Shown: positions 50,469 to 50,612 of the stretch, one piece after another | Numbering within the stretch: position 1 is the stretch's first letter | Layout of the letters: every line of letters begins with the position of its first letter | NCBI GenBank assembly: GCA_030430535.1 | Contig: JAUIKY010000025.1 | Coordinates: 1-50,612, forward strand | DNA: 50,612 bases | Direction: 5' to 3' | Origin: Bacteroidia bacterium | Lineage (GTDB): Bacteria; Bacteroidota; Bacteroidia; Flavobacteriales; Flavobacteriaceae | Made by a program: the position numbers and the translations under genes | Notes under the pieces: model-generated | Database searches by the model: none | The model's input: only the letters and a program-made list of their open reading frames with translations | What the model was told of the DNA's origin: nothing

Positions 50469-50502
50469 AGTCCAAACTAAAATTTAAAGGTAGTATCTCA
50501 CT

Positions 50503-50575
50503 AAGTGTGTAAAGTTTAAATATCGAGGGTTATAGCTCTCGATATTTTTTTGTTTAATTTTAAAATTTATACACT
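50503..50575. repeat. Inverted repeat in front of the right-edge gene (possible IS end)
   Basis: AAGTGTGTAAAGTTTAAA (50503-50520) and the complement of TTTAAAATTTATACACTT (50558-50575) match in 16 of 18 positions. Their position just before a transposase-like start fits an IS left end with internal binding sites. Confidence 0.5.
50518..50552 (+). terminator. Hairpin with T-run inside the probable IS left end
   Basis: ATATCGAG (50520-50527) pairs with CTCGATAT (50538-50545), followed by seven T. It would stop outside transcription from entering the downstream gene. Confidence 0.7.
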
Positions 50576-50576
50576 T

Positions 50577-50612
50577 ATGAAGAAAGAAGATTTTCTAAAC
50601 GACGATTTTTTA
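50577..50612 (+). CDS. Probable IS256-family transposase, first 12 codons only
   Basis: The frame from ATG 50577 runs to the window edge and reads M-K-K-E-D-F-L-N-D-D-F-L. This matches, from memory, the usual start of flavobacterial IS256-family (mutator-type DDE) transposases, which continue with a K-Q-F-K-T-G-type segment. The upstream inverted repeat and T-run hairpin fit an IS end. Twelve residues are too few to be certain; another gene is possible. Confidence 0.5.
   Translation, partial: MKKEDFLNDDFL

Noticed and set aside
1-50612. tRNA, rRNA or known riboswitches
   Set aside because: No cloverleaf with CCA-type ends, rRNA-like stretch or riboswitch core was noticed in the gaps; a covariance-model scan would be needed to exclude them fully.

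Overview
The window is a chromosomal segment of a member of the Bacteroidota, most likely the Flavobacteriaceae. The evidence is a low-GC sequence, a large surface protein ending in a type IX secretion (gliding-motility type B) C-terminal domain, families typical of this group (DUF4294, DUF4251, DUF1853, fused 2-oxoacid dehydrogenase E1), lipoprotein and Sec signals of the usual flavobacterial form, and many copies of the Bacteroidota -7 promoter element TAnnTTTG. No rRNA, tRNA or CRISPR array was seen. Almost all genes are intact and closely packed.

Layout. 1-5.5 kb: end of a DMT transporter, a GT9 glycosyltransferase, a dienelactone hydrolase/OsmC pair, DUF1853, a DUF4251 lipoprotein and an intradiol-dioxygenase-like exported protein that has lost most iron ligands. 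5.5-8.9 kb: a large T9SS surface protein whose signal peptide is out of frame by one base at a T9 tract. 9-13.2 kb: stress and envelope genes (SlyD-like FKBP, CsbD, ArsC-like/HPF pair, MscS channel, flavodoxin-reductase-like protein, VOC protein). 13.2-21.1 kb: a second DMT transporter, small membrane proteins, a YbdG-like MscS channel, a DUF4294/hemolysin III/GNAT operon and an M42 peptidase, with three kinds of palindromic intergenic repeat. 21.1-25.3 kb: a Nudix hydrolase and a complete three-subunit acyl-CoA carboxylase operon. 25.4-33.4 kb: a four-gene group of two exported SxxK serine hydrolases, an Npt/TLC-like transporter fused to HEAT repeats, and an exported phosphohistidine/ATP-grasp protein. 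33.5-37 kb: PagL-like outer-membrane protein, YceI protein and fused branched-chain-type E1. 37.1-42.7 kb: IPNS-like oxygenase, a tight SUI1/DUF1835/nucleoside phosphorylase/solute-binding operon, and a TlpA-like lipoprotein. 42.7-50.4 kb: bifunctional Nnr, then the threonine operon (thrA-thrB-thrC) with a DUF2914 membrane protein behind it. 50.47 kb to the end: the start of a probable IS256-family insertion sequence.

The two most interesting items are: (1) the 25.4-33.4 kb group, where the exported protein has the swivel-then-ATP-grasp order known from plant glucan water dikinase and sits beside a nucleotide-translocase-like carrier, which suggests an ATP-dependent reaction outside the cytoplasm; and (2) a 35-codon, threonine-rich leader peptide with its own promoter and mutually exclusive hairpins in front of thrA, which looks like a ribosome-mediated attenuator. 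Other leads are the T9 frameshift in the surface adhesin gene and the metal-ligand loss in the dioxygenase-like protein. All family calls are from reading the protein sequences; no database search was run.
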